Below are positions 1 through 5,401 of a DNA stretch of 5,613 nucleotides, piece by piece. Position 1 is the first letter of the stretch. The number at the start of each line of letters is the position of its first letter. The stretch spans positions 1 through 5,613 of the forward strand of contig JAITVU010000149.1 of assembly GCA_031285645.1 (NCBI GenBank), read 5' to 3'. The translations under genes were made by a program, and so were the position numbers. The stretch comes from Oscillospiraceae bacterium. GTDB taxonomy: Bacteria; Bacillota; Clostridia; Oscillospirales; Ruminococcaceae. Under the pieces are notes generated by a model. The model was not told the origin of the DNA. It did not search any database and worked only from the letters and a program-made list of their open reading frames with translations.

Positions 1-369
1 GTTTTCAAGAAAATGCAATGTATTGAGCACAAGCTTGAGGTAATTTTCCGCGTCTTCACTGTGGGTAGCGAGTTCCGCCACAAGCTCGGCAAAATACGAG
101 GCGAGCGCGAGCGCTTCAATATCCGCGCGCAGCCCGAAAAAGCTGCGGATCAAATCGGCGCCGTCAACCGAGTACCGCTCACGGTTTTTAAACAGGACAA
201 AGTCCGAGTAACACAGCAGTTCGGTCGAGCCCGCCAGACGCGAACGCATGCGGTTCGCGCCGTTCGCGTAAGCGGTAATCACCCCGTATTTTCTCGTTAA
301 CAGGGTCAGGATGCGGTCTTCCTCGATTTTATAGTCCCGCAGGACAATGGCGTCGGTACTCAGCTTCAT
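1..369 (-). CDS. recO: DNA repair protein RecO, N-terminal part (cut by window edge)
   Basis: The 123 visible residues begin MKLSTDAIVLRDYKIEEDRI and continue with LTRKYGVITAYANGANRMRS, the typical RecO opening in which an OB-fold (about residues 1-80) carries the 'all ready for another round of signal, switch off' type of start 'xxaIVLrxxxxxExdri'. The segment after about residue 85 is the start of the helical domain. In the family, RecO binds single-stranded DNA and, with RecR, helps load RecA at gaps (RecF pathway). The rest of the protein, usually about 240-260 residues in total, lies left of the window. The ATG at 369 is preceded by a modest AGGG about 6 bases upstream. era ends 35 bases upstream, so the two are very likely co-transcribed, as in other Firmicutes. 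No internal defect is seen. Confidence is high for family, with only half the protein visible. Confidence 0.9.
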   Translation of the reverse strand, partial: MKLSTDAIVLRDYKIEEDRILTLLTRKYGVITAYANGANRMRSRLAGSTELLCYSDFVLFKNRERYSVDGADLIRSFFGLRADIEALALASYFAELVAELATHSEDAENYLKLVLNTLHFLEN

Positions 370-404
370 GCGCAATCCCTACTATGCAGTAATACACGTT
401 TGGC

Positions 405-1295
405 CTATTTAAAACCAAACTCGCGGATCAATCCCTCGCGGTTGCGCCAGTCGTCCTTGACGCGCACCCAGCACTGGAGGTTAATCCGGCAGGCCAGGAA
501 ACGCTCAATATCCTGGCGGGCAAGGGTCCCGATCTTTTTGAGCATGGCCCCTTTTTTGCCGATCACCATCCCCTTGTGGGATCCCTTTTCACAGTATATG
601 ACGGCGTGAATATCCATCATATCACCGTCCTCGCGCTCCTTCATGCGCTCTATGCCGACGGCGATGCCGTGCGGCAGCTCATCCATCAGGTTCTCAAGGA
701 GCTTTTCGCGGATGATCTCGGCGACAATCACGCGTTCGGGCTGATCCGTATAGGCGTCGTCGTCAAAAAAATGGGGCCCTTCAGCCGCGAAGCCGGAAAT
801 CTTGTCAAGCAGGATGCCGAGCCCGTCCCCCTGCGTCACCGAGATGGGGACGATATCGGAAAAATCGTAAAGCGCCGACAAGGCGGCGATCTTTTCCATC
901 ATCATATCCTTGCGGGGCAAGGCGTCGATTTTGTTGACGGCGAGGATAGCCGGCATTTTGCGGGCCTTAAAGCTTTCGATCAGGTCGCGTTCCGTATCGG
1001 CCACAGGGCCCGTCGGCTCGCACACAAGCACGGATATGTCCACGTCGGCGACGCTTTCCTTAATCTGCCTGACCATATAATTGCTGAGCTTGGTTTTGGG
1101 ATTGTGGATACCGGGCGTATCGATAAAGACGAGCTGCGTATCCCCGCGCGTGAGGACGCCGGTGATGCGCGTGCGCGTCGTCTGGGGTTTTGAGGTGACG
1201 ATCGCGACCTTCTCGCCCACAAAGGCGTTGAGCAGAGACGATTTACCCACGTTGGGCCGGCCGACGATCGCGACAAATGCCGATTTTGTGTTCAT
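405..1295 (-). CDS. era: GTPase Era, 16S rRNA/30S assembly factor
   Basis: This 296-residue protein has the normal Era length and domain order. The N-terminal GTPase has G1 GRPNVGKS (residues 12-19), the effector region QTTRTRIT (38-45), G3 DTPG (59-62) and G4 NKID (121-124). The C-terminal KH domain carries VIGKKG with the GxxG loop at 246-249 and ends in the usual WRNREGLIREFGF. In the family, Era binds the 3' end of 16S rRNA and assists 30S maturation at the membrane. The G5 loop reads ISVTQGDG (151-158), where Era and other GTPases usually have SA; this is a mild departure. The start at 1295 has only a weak ribosome site (GCGAG, 5 bases away). recO follows after 35 bases and dgkA precedes by 117 bases. 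The cdd gene found between dgkA and era in Bacillus is absent. Confidence 0.97.
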   Translation of the reverse strand: MNTKSAFVAIVGRPNVGKSSLLNAFVGEKVAIVTSKPQTTRTRITGVLTRGDTQLVFIDTPGIHNPKTKLSNYMVRQIKESVADVDISVLVCEPTGPVADTERDLIESFKARKMPAILAVNKIDALPRKDMMMEKIAALSALYDFSDIVPISVTQGDGLGILLDKISGFAAEGPHFFDDDAYTDQPERVIVAEIIREKLLENLMDELPHGIAVGIERMKEREDGDMMDIHAVIYCEKGSHKGMVIGKKGAMLKKIGTLARQDIERFLACRINLQCWVRVKDDWRNREGLIREFGFK

Positions 1296-1312
1296 ATATT
1301 CTCGCTTTCAGA

Positions 1313-1384
1313 TTAGTATGGTTGTATGCCGGATGGACCGGGAATTAATGGTCCGCTGCTTAACAGATTGGATAAGGCGGTCAT
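1313..1384 (-). other. dgkA-era spacer: hairpin and possible 23-residue ORF
   Basis: The 117-base spacer between dgkA and era contains an inverted repeat, GGATGGACCG (1331-1340) against CGGTCATCC (1378-1386), which pairs over 9 bp with one bulged base. The same stretch can encode a 23-residue peptide (MTALSNLLSSGPLIPGPSG..., ATG at 1384, stop at 1313-1315). Its only ribosome-site candidate, GAGGT, is about 13 bases upstream, which is too far to be convincing. I recognise no family. The peptide may be chance, and the hairpin may be an mRNA processing or stability element. No T-run follows the hairpin, so it is not an intrinsic terminator. Confidence 0.2.
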
Positions 1385-1412
1385 CCCGTGTTTATTTACC
1401 TCACTCAAGGCG

Positions 1413-1904
1413 CTAATCCCGGCCGAATTTGCGCATAATGGCGTTGCGGCGCGGCCATATAATCCATAGAATCGTTACGGACAGAAGCAGGCCCCAAATA
1501 AGCAGCTGGTCAACAATATCGGCAAGAATCACGGAGAGGATGACCAGATCCCAGAAGAGGAGAAGGCTGACCGCGACGGCCGTGACGGACGAAACCAAAA
1601 CAGCGCCTGCCGCAACATCCTTGGCTATTTTAGCAAGGCCGTTGTAAACAGGCGTCTCGATATCCACTGTTTTCTCAATGGCGGTGTTAACCATCTCACA
1701 TGTGATGACAAAACCGATGACAAGGAGAATAAGCGCGTACTCAACGTTTGTAAAGTCATAGTAACGAATCGAAAAATACAGGACATAAAGCATGACGGCA
1801 AAATGGATGCGCAGGTTGCGCTCGTGCTTGAGCGCGTACGCAACACCCCCGAATGCGAAGGAAAAGGATTTCTTGAGGCTGTAGGGCCCCTTAACCCTCC
1901 TCAT
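1413..1904 (-). CDS. dgkA: Diacylglycerol/undecaprenol kinase family membrane protein
   Basis: The 163-residue protein has the family signatures: KHERNLRIHF (26-35), the catalytic-core motif CEMVNTAIEKTVD (69-81; E70, N73 and E77 match the ExxNTAIE pattern), and GLAKIAKDVAAGAVLV (89-104). Hydrophobic segments lie near 35-49, 55-72, 99-117 and 133-150. In Gram-positives this family phosphorylates undecaprenol, and in E. coli diacylglycerol, at the membrane. Substrate here is inferred as undecaprenol from lineage. At 163 residues it is longer than the usual ~120-130, with an extra C-terminal hydrophobic helix (about 133-150) followed by PRRNAIMRKFGRD. It overlaps the 3' end of ybeY by 14 bases, so translation is probably coupled. 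No ribosome site lies upstream of the ATG. Instead AGGAGGG forms codons 2-4, and no in-frame start lies at a suitable distance after it. Confidence 0.93.
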   Translation of the reverse strand: MRRVKGPYSLKKSFSFAFGGVAYALKHERNLRIHFAVMLYVLYFSIRYYDFTNVEYALILLVIGFVITCEMVNTAIEKTVDIETPVYNGLAKIAKDVAAGAVLVSSVTAVAVSLLLFWDLVILSVILADIVDQLLIWGLLLSVTILWIIWPRRNAIMRKFGRD

Positions 1905-2400
1905 TGTTAATCACATAGCTGGAATCGCGCTGGAGCCCCAGCATGGCGAGAACGGCTTCTTCCTTCTCGCGCATCCGAACCGCCGCAATGCCGCCCTGTT
2001 CATGGTCGTAACCGAGAAGGTGCAGCATGGAGTGGACGGTCAGATAAGCAAATTCCCGCTGCAGGGAATGGCCGTAGTGCTCGGCCTGTTCATAGACCTT
2101 TGGGATTGAGATGGCGATGTCGCCGAGCATTTCGGCGCCCGTTTCGGCGTTGATATCAAACTTTCTGTTCTCACCGGACGGAAAAGAGAGCACGTCCGTG
2201 GCGGCGTCGCGGTTGCGGTAGTCATGATTGAGCTCGCGTATTTGAGCGTTGTCCAAAAAACTGACGCTGACCTCGTACATGCCGTGCATGTTTTCCGCGC
2301 GCAGAACGGCGTGGCAGCATTTCCGCACCAGCAGCCGTATGCCCGTGGGAATTTTAATATCCTTCTGAATATTTGAAATCGAAACTTTTAACTTGTCCAT
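1891..2400 (-). CDS. ybeY: Endoribonuclease YbeY (rRNA maturation)
   Basis: The 169-residue protein carries the family's zinc-binding motif HSMLHLLGYDH, with the three histidines at 123, 127 and 133. It also has the conserved ELNHDYRNRDAATDVLSFP (56-74) and EMLGDIAIS (90-98). In the family, YbeY is a metal-dependent single-strand endoribonuclease needed for 16S rRNA 3'-end maturation and ribosome quality control. This fits its neighbour era, which acts on the same rRNA end. The ATG at 2400 is the first in frame after a TGA and matches the usual N-terminus, but it has no Shine-Dalgarno sequence directly upstream. The nearest strong one is 95 bases away across a hairpin (see leader entry). Two out-of-frame ATGs at 2411 and 2405 precede it and run into a TAA just inside ybeY. 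In Bacillus yqfF lies upstream; here it is missing. Confidence 0.97.
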   Translation of the reverse strand: MDKLKVSISNIQKDIKIPTGIRLLVRKCCHAVLRAENMHGMYEVSVSFLDNAQIRELNHDYRNRDAATDVLSFPSGENRKFDINAETGAEMLGDIAISIPKVYEQAEHYGHSLQREFAYLTVHSMLHLLGYDHEQGGIAAVRMREKEEAVLAMLGLQRDSSYVINNEEG

Positions 2401-2408
2401 ATCATGGC

Positions 2409-2493
2409 CATGGTTTCATATATCTTAATGGCGTCGGGAATAGATTAACAGGATAGCGAAAAATTAATATTCCCTGCGCATAGTGAAACCATG
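2409..2493 (-). promoter_or_regulatory. Nested hairpin in the ybeY leader
   Basis: Four pairing blocks are nested symmetrically. CATGGTTTCA (2409-2418) pairs with TGAAACCATG (2484-2493), 10 bp. GCG (2431-2433) pairs with CGC (2477-2479). GGGAATA (2436-2442) pairs with TATTCCC (2468-2474), 7 bp. TTAA (2445-2448) pairs with TTAA (2464-2467). That gives 24 bp of pairing in 85 bases around a 15-base loop. On the mRNA the hairpin begins 2 bases after a strong AAAGGAGG and ends 8 bases before the ybeY ATG. It could therefore act as a structural spacer, bringing ribosome site and start within about 10 bases. It may alternatively be an inserted palindromic element. There is no trailing T-run, so termination is unlikely. 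The pairing is seen directly; the function is inferred. Confidence 0.6.
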
Positions 2494-2495
2494 CA

Positions 2496-2503
2496 CCTCC
2501 TTT
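2496..2503 (-). promoter_or_regulatory. Strong displaced ribosome binding site (AAAGGAGG)
   Basis: AAAGGAGG at 2503-2496 is the best Shine-Dalgarno match in the window, but no normal gene starts next to it. The nearest ATG (2492) is only 3 bases away and opens a 15-codon frame (2445-2492) ending in TAA. The real gene, ybeY, starts 95 bases downstream beyond the hairpin. GAAAGG (2504-2499 on the mRNA) can also pair with CCTTTC (2529-2524), which would mask part of the site. It is either the functional ybeY site used through the folded leader, the site of a short leader peptide, or a remnant of the missing yqfF gene. Confidence 0.5.
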
Positions 2504-2550
2504 CATTGGCGGATAAACTGATGGAAAGGCCCCTCATTTGATACCGCGGC

Positions 2551-2647
2551 AAAAACGGTTTATATCTTGGGATCCTGTGTCGAACAACTTAATGGACACA
2601 GGGTTCGGGGTTCTTCAAACAAGAGGATTATAAAGTGTACCGTTTTT
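2551..2647 (-). repeat. Extended imperfect palindrome after phoH
   Basis: Inverted-repeat blocks pair in order. AAAAACGGT (2551-2559) pairs with ACCGTTTTT (2639-2647). TTATA (2560-2564) pairs with TATAA (2629-2633), and TCTTG (2565-2569) with CAAGA (2620-2624). CCTGTGTC (2574-2581) pairs with GACACAGG (2595-2602). This gives 27 bp of pairing over 97 bases, with a 13-base loop at the tip. The first two bases of the phoH TAA stop codon complement lie in the outer arm. On the minus strand the distal arm ends in CCGTTTTT, so this might resemble a weak terminator, but the T-run is inside the stem rather than after it. An mRNA-stabilising hairpin or a degenerate palindromic insertion are other options. 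Confidence 0.5.
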
Positions 2648-3638
2648 AATGGCGCCGGCCCTCTTCATAATATTTCTCATAAGCTTTGACAATTTCCTGG
2701 ACAAGCTTATGGCGGACGACGTCCTTCTCAGAAAAACGGATGATGCCGATGTCCTCCACATGGCGCAGAACCTTCCCGGCCTCGACCAGGCCGGACTTCT
2801 TGGGGTCGGGCAAATCAATCTGCGTCACATCGCCCGTGATGACGGCTTTTGAACCGAAACCAAGGCGCGTTAAAAACATTTTCATTTGTTCATGCGTGGT
2901 ATTCTGGGCTTCGTCAAGGATGATGTAGCTGTCGTCCAGAGTCCGCCCGCGCATGTAAGCAAGCGGCGCGACTTCAATATTGCCGCGCTCGAGATACTTG
3001 TGGTAATTCTCCATACCCAGCATTTCAAAAAGCGCGTCGTACAGCGGGCGCAGATAAGGATCAACCTTGTTTTGCAGGTCGCCGGGCAGGAAACCAAGCT
3101 TCTCCCCGGCTTCAACAGCCGGGCGGGTGAGGATAATGCGGTTGACTTCGTTGGCGCGGAACGCGCGCACCGCCATGGCGACGGCCAAATAAGTCTTGCC
3201 TGTTCCGGCGGGCCCGATGCCCAATGTGATGGTATTGGCTTTCATGCTGTCGACATAACGCTTCTGTCCCAGGGTCTTGGCTTTGAGCGGTTTACCCTTG
3301 GCCGTGATGCAGATAACGTCCTTCGCGAGCGTTTCAAGCTTGTCCTCGCTGCCCTCGTTGACCAAAGATATGAGATAAGTGATGCTTTGATCCGTGATGG
3401 CTTCGCCCTTCTCAAGCAGCTTGAGAAGCCCCTCGATTGTTTTAACCGCCGCGTAAACGGGCTCGGCCTCGCCGCTGACCCGTATTTCGGACCCCCGGCA
3501 CATAATTTCAACCGCAAGCTGCTTTTCGATCAGGCGTATGTTTTCATCGAAGTTGCCAAACAGCGCGACCGCATGTTCCATACGGTCAATATTGACATTT
3601 TGCTCTATCATCCTTTTTGTCAATAGTTCCGCCGCCAT
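2646..3638 (-). CDS. phoH: PhoH family P-loop ATPase
   Basis: With the start at 3638 the protein has 330 residues, close to the ~320 usual for Firmicutes PhoH. It has an N-terminal KH-like region (about 20-70), then the ATPase core with GQKRYVDSM (124-132), Walker A GPAGTGKT (142-149), RPAVEAGEKLGFLPGDL (172-188) and Walker B YIILDEAQN (238-246). PhoH proteins are ATPases linked to RNA metabolism; their position next to ybeY is widespread, and the exact activity is not settled. The start at 3638 is chosen because AAGGAGG lies 11 bases upstream and the family N-terminus aligns there. A longer form from ATG 3674 (342 residues) would place that AAGGAGG inside the gene, and a shorter form starts at 3611. 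The phoH stop lies within a large palindrome before ybeY. Confidence 0.94.
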   Translation of the reverse strand: MAAELLTKRMIEQNVNIDRMEHAVALFGNFDENIRLIEKQLAVEIMCRGSEIRVSGEAEPVYAAVKTIEGLLKLLEKGEAITDQSITYLISLVNEGSEDKLETLAKDVICITAKGKPLKAKTLGQKRYVDSMKANTITLGIGPAGTGKTYLAVAMAVRAFRANEVNRIILTRPAVEAGEKLGFLPGDLQNKVDPYLRPLYDALFEMLGMENYHKYLERGNIEVAPLAYMRGRTLDDSYIILDEAQNTTHEQMKMFLTRLGFGSKAVITGDVTQIDLPDPKKSGLVEAGKVLRHVEDIGIIRFSEKDVVRHKLVQEIVKAYEKYYEEGRRH

Positions 3639-3649
3639 GGCGGACACTT

Positions 3650-3656
3650 CCTCCTT
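3650..3656 (-). promoter_or_regulatory. Ribosome binding site deciding the phoH start
   Basis: AAGGAGG on the minus strand ends 11 bases before the ATG at 3638. The upstream ATG at 3674 has no such site, and the yqfD start at 5191 shows the same long spacing (AAAGGA, 11 bases). This favours the 330-residue form of PhoH over the longest reading frame. Confidence 0.6.
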
Positions 3657-3788
3657 ATATGCGGGATGGGTCATGCATTATCGATGCGAATCAAAAGTGT
3701 AAACAGAGAGCCGCTTTCAGGGATTTCCCGTGCATATCGCGATTCGCTGCTTATCCGCATTTTTCGCATGTTAATTTATTAATATTAT

Positions 3789-3816
3789 ATCATATATTAG
3801 TTACAGTTGTTTACAA
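3789..3816 (-). promoter_or_regulatory. Candidate sigma-A-type promoter for phoH-ybeY-dgkA-era-recO
   Basis: On the minus strand TTGTAA (3816-3811) is followed after 16 bases by TATGAT (3794-3789), and a TATAAT overlaps just downstream (3789-3784). These match the vegetative consensus at 4/6 and 5/6 positions. Transcription would start near 3775-3780, giving a leader of about 140 bases before phoH. The location, between yqfD and the housekeeping genes, makes sense because yqfD is a sporulation gene while the rest are needed in growth. AT-richness makes chance matches likely, so confidence is moderate. Confidence 0.45.
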
Positions 3817-3825
3817 AAATGTAAA
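3810..3825. promoter_or_regulatory. Dyad TTTACA-N4-TGTAAA overlapping the -35 site
   Basis: A perfect 6+6 inverted repeat with a 4-base centre covers the candidate -35 element of the phoH promoter. The size and symmetry fit an operator for a dimeric helix-turn-helix repressor. I do not recognise the specific regulator, and the AT-rich setting means it could be chance. Confidence 0.3.
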
Positions 3826-3958
3826 TGAATTTATTTTTATTAATTTCACACAATCAAACGCTGAAATCGATGAGCGATGTTGCTGTATTAAACAAGGCTC
3901 CGTGTCGTTTTTGTCCTGCCTCGCAGACGCTCAGGCAGCGCTTTTGTCATTATTGCTG

Positions 3959-3993
3959 TATAGGTTTAAAATCGTATCAGTTTTAAACCTATA
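3959..3993. repeat. Perfect 13-bp inverted repeat at the yqfD stop codon
   Basis: TATAGGTTTAAAA (3959-3971) and TTTTAAACCTATA (3981-3993) are exact reverse complements around a 9-base loop. The yqfD TAG codon (3989-3991 on the plus strand as CTA) is part of one arm. Neither strand has a T-run after the stem, so a classical intrinsic terminator is not supported. A 3'-end stabilising hairpin, a transcription-factor site, or an insertion scar are possible. Confidence 0.6.
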
Positions 3994-5191
3994 TGACTAT
4001 ATTATGCTCATTGCCGTCGAGCAGGATTTCCTGTTCTTCAGCGATATCCATGGCGCAGTCATACTCAACATGAAGAATATAGTGGCCGTCCTGTGTTGTA
4101 ACGCCCATTTTTTTATCGTAAATCTCAGCCCCTTCAAGCGCCACTTTTTCAGTAGCGGCCAGTTCCAGAAGGGCTTGCTTGCGCGCCTCCTCCTTGCTGA
4201 GCGTCACAGGAACCTCTTCCATGAGTATGTACCGTTCGCGCAGCGTCCAAACAGGCGTTTCAAGAGAAAATAGCGTTACGGGCTCGCGCACGCGCTCAAC
4301 ATGATAAGGATGCGGGATTTTGAAGGGCAGGAAAAGGGGGATTTCAAACCCCATGACGCCGAGATAGTTGCGGCCGCGTTCATCGCCCGTCTCTATATAC
4401 CGCGTCTGCTGCATGGGCACCTCGATTTCAATGGTATGCGTGACGCGGGCGATGACCTGGGCCTGGGCGTGGCGGAAAAGGCTCTGCCCCAGGCGGTCCT
4501 GGGTGATGCCGCTGACAATCACGTCGCCCTTCATGACAGTGTCGCCCAGAGCGACAAGCGGCTGGCCGTCGTAGATATTGAGGGCGTTGATTTGGCCGCT
4601 GGCGGAGGCGATGATATTGCAAGGCGCGTTGGGATCGATCATATCGGGCGGCGCGACGCTTTGGCTGTATTCAACATGCACAATGCTGCCCTCGATATTG
4701 AGCGCGATCCACGACAGGTCGTGCAGCAGGAGCAGCGCGCGCCGTTCGCTGTCGCGCACGTCAATGGAGGCGCGCGGTACGCCGGGACGGACCCCGATGT
4801 TCTCAAGCGCGCGCACAATGGTGCTCTCAGGCACGCCGCCGGTGCTTGAAACCTCGACGCGCCAGATAAAACGGCTCATGATAAACAGGAAGGCCGCGAA
4901 GATCGCGAGGCCGACGAGAAGCCCCTTGCGCTTGCGGTATCGGTAGCGCTGAAAGGGCACGCCCTCCTTTTGTGATATACGCAGCCTGACGCCCGCGTTT
5001 TTGGCGTGCTTTCTCAGTTTCCGGTAGCTCTTTATATCCGTTGCGCCCGTATAGGTGTCGCCGGTTTTATGTCCATCCCATATCGCGATGCGGTCCCGCG
5101 CGGCTAAATTGAGGAAGCGCTCCACAAAGTCGCCCGCGGCCGTAAAGACGACATAGCCTCTGGAATATCTCAAAAAGTCCAAAATAAACAT
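3989..5191 (-). CDS. yqfD: Sporulation protein YqfD
   Basis: The 400-residue protein matches the family's length (about 400). It opens with MFILDFLRYSRGYVVFTAAGDFVERFLNLA, followed by a cytoplasmic-looking basic stretch (about 55-90), one membrane helix at about 91-109, and a large extracellular region. Conserved-looking pieces are GDTVMKGDVIVSGI (216-229) and the following HAQAQVIARVTHT. YqfD is found in endospore formers and is usually paired with yqfC; its biochemical role is unknown. The reading frame is open upstream to 5317, but the extra 42 residues come from a palindromic repeat element. The ATG at 5191 has AAAGGA 11 bases upstream and matches the family N-terminus. yqfC is not present upstream. 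Instead a repeat element and then a divergent transposase-like gene occur, which suggests an insertion or rearrangement. Confidence 0.92.
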   Translation of the reverse strand: MFILDFLRYSRGYVVFTAAGDFVERFLNLAARDRIAIWDGHKTGDTYTGATDIKSYRKLRKHAKNAGVRLRISQKEGVPFQRYRYRKRKGLLVGLAIFAAFLFIMSRFIWRVEVSSTGGVPESTIVRALENIGVRPGVPRASIDVRDSERRALLLLHDLSWIALNIEGSIVHVEYSQSVAPPDMIDPNAPCNIIASASGQINALNIYDGQPLVALGDTVMKGDVIVSGITQDRLGQSLFRHAQAQVIARVTHTIEIEVPMQQTRYIETGDERGRNYLGVMGFEIPLFLPFKIPHPYHVERVREPVTLFSLETPVWTLRERYILMEEVPVTLSKEEARKQALLELAATEKVALEGAEIYDKKMGVTTQDGHYILHVEYDCAMDIAEEQEILLDGNEHNIVI

Positions 5192-5212
5192 AGACGGGTT
5201 ATTCCTTTCATT

Positions 5213-5330
5213 ATGAACCAAAAAGGTTTGATACCCCGCTGCTTGCAGCGGTACCATATAAGCCCTTTTTGGGCCGCAGCCCGGTATCGTCGGCTTGATA
5301 CCCCGGGGTCTCTGCACCGGGGAGGTTCAT
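5213..5330. repeat. 118-bp palindromic repeat element upstream of yqfD
   Basis: The element is bounded by ATGAACC (5213-5219) and GGTTCAT (5324-5330), an inverted pair. Inside are two direct copies of GGYTTGATACCCCG (5225-5238 and 5292-5305), 67 bases apart, each leading into a GC-rich hairpin. The first hairpin is CCGCTG-CTTG-CAGCGG (5236-5251); the second is CCCCGG (5301-5306) with CCGGGG (5317-5322). The middle holds GGGC/GCCC stems that exclude each other (5262-5274 or 5271-5282) and GGTATC/GATACC (5283-5302). The design is like that of dispersed REP or MITE-type palindromes and unlike any riboswitch I know. It ends just before the yqfD ribosome site, so it would be transcribed in the yqfD leader. 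Confidence 0.55.
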
Positions 5331-5401
5331 TGCAGCGCGCACGGCCGGACGGGTTTGCATTCCATGGCCATGCGGCGTTTTTATGCCTTGTTTATATAAT
5401 A

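Larger units (their letters stand above)
3639..3988. other. yqfD-phoH spacer without a recognised gene
   Basis: This 350-base AT-rich spacer holds a promoter-like pair (3789-3816), a TTTACA/TGTAAA dyad (3810-3825), and an inverted repeat at the yqfD end (3959-3993). It also has a stem CTGCCT/AGGCAG around 3914-3936 with no good T-run after it. GCGAATC (3686-3692) and GATTCGC (3741-3747) can form a long-range stem in the phoH leader. A 20-codon frame starting at 3950 on the minus strand lacks a ribosome site and is probably chance. No RNA gene was recognised. Confidence 0.6.

Noticed and set aside
576..1193. Long plus-strand frame (205 residues) opposite era
   Set aside because: It is the antisense shadow of a clear Era gene, with no ribosome site or family features. 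The same applies to plus-strand frames opposite phoH (2886-3626) and yqfD (4301-4849).
3639..3674. Longer PhoH start at 3674
   Set aside because: It lacks a ribosome site and would place the good AAGGAGG (3656-3650) inside the gene; kept only as an alternative.
3888..3950. A 20-residue minus-strand ORF after yqfD (MTKALPERLRGRTKTTRSLV)
   Set aside because: There is no ribosome site, and its basic composition comes from the CTGCCT/AGGCAG stem sequence.
3908..3955. Intrinsic terminator at the CTGCCT/AGGCAG stem
   Set aside because: The 6-bp stem has an 11-base loop and only TTTT a few bases later on the plus strand, where there is no upstream gene; the minus strand has no T-run.
5192..5317. 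A 42-residue upstream extension of yqfD (ATG at 5317)
   Set aside because: The added residues are encoded by the GC-rich palindromic element, do not match the family N-terminus, and the ATG at 5191 has its own AAAGGA site.
5213..5330. T-box riboswitch, prompted by TGGTACCGC on the minus strand
   Set aside because: The full AGGGTGGNACCGCG motif, specifier stem, AG box and terminator are absent, and yqfD is not an amino-acid or tRNA-ligase gene. The TGGTACCGC is part of a simple hairpin unit.
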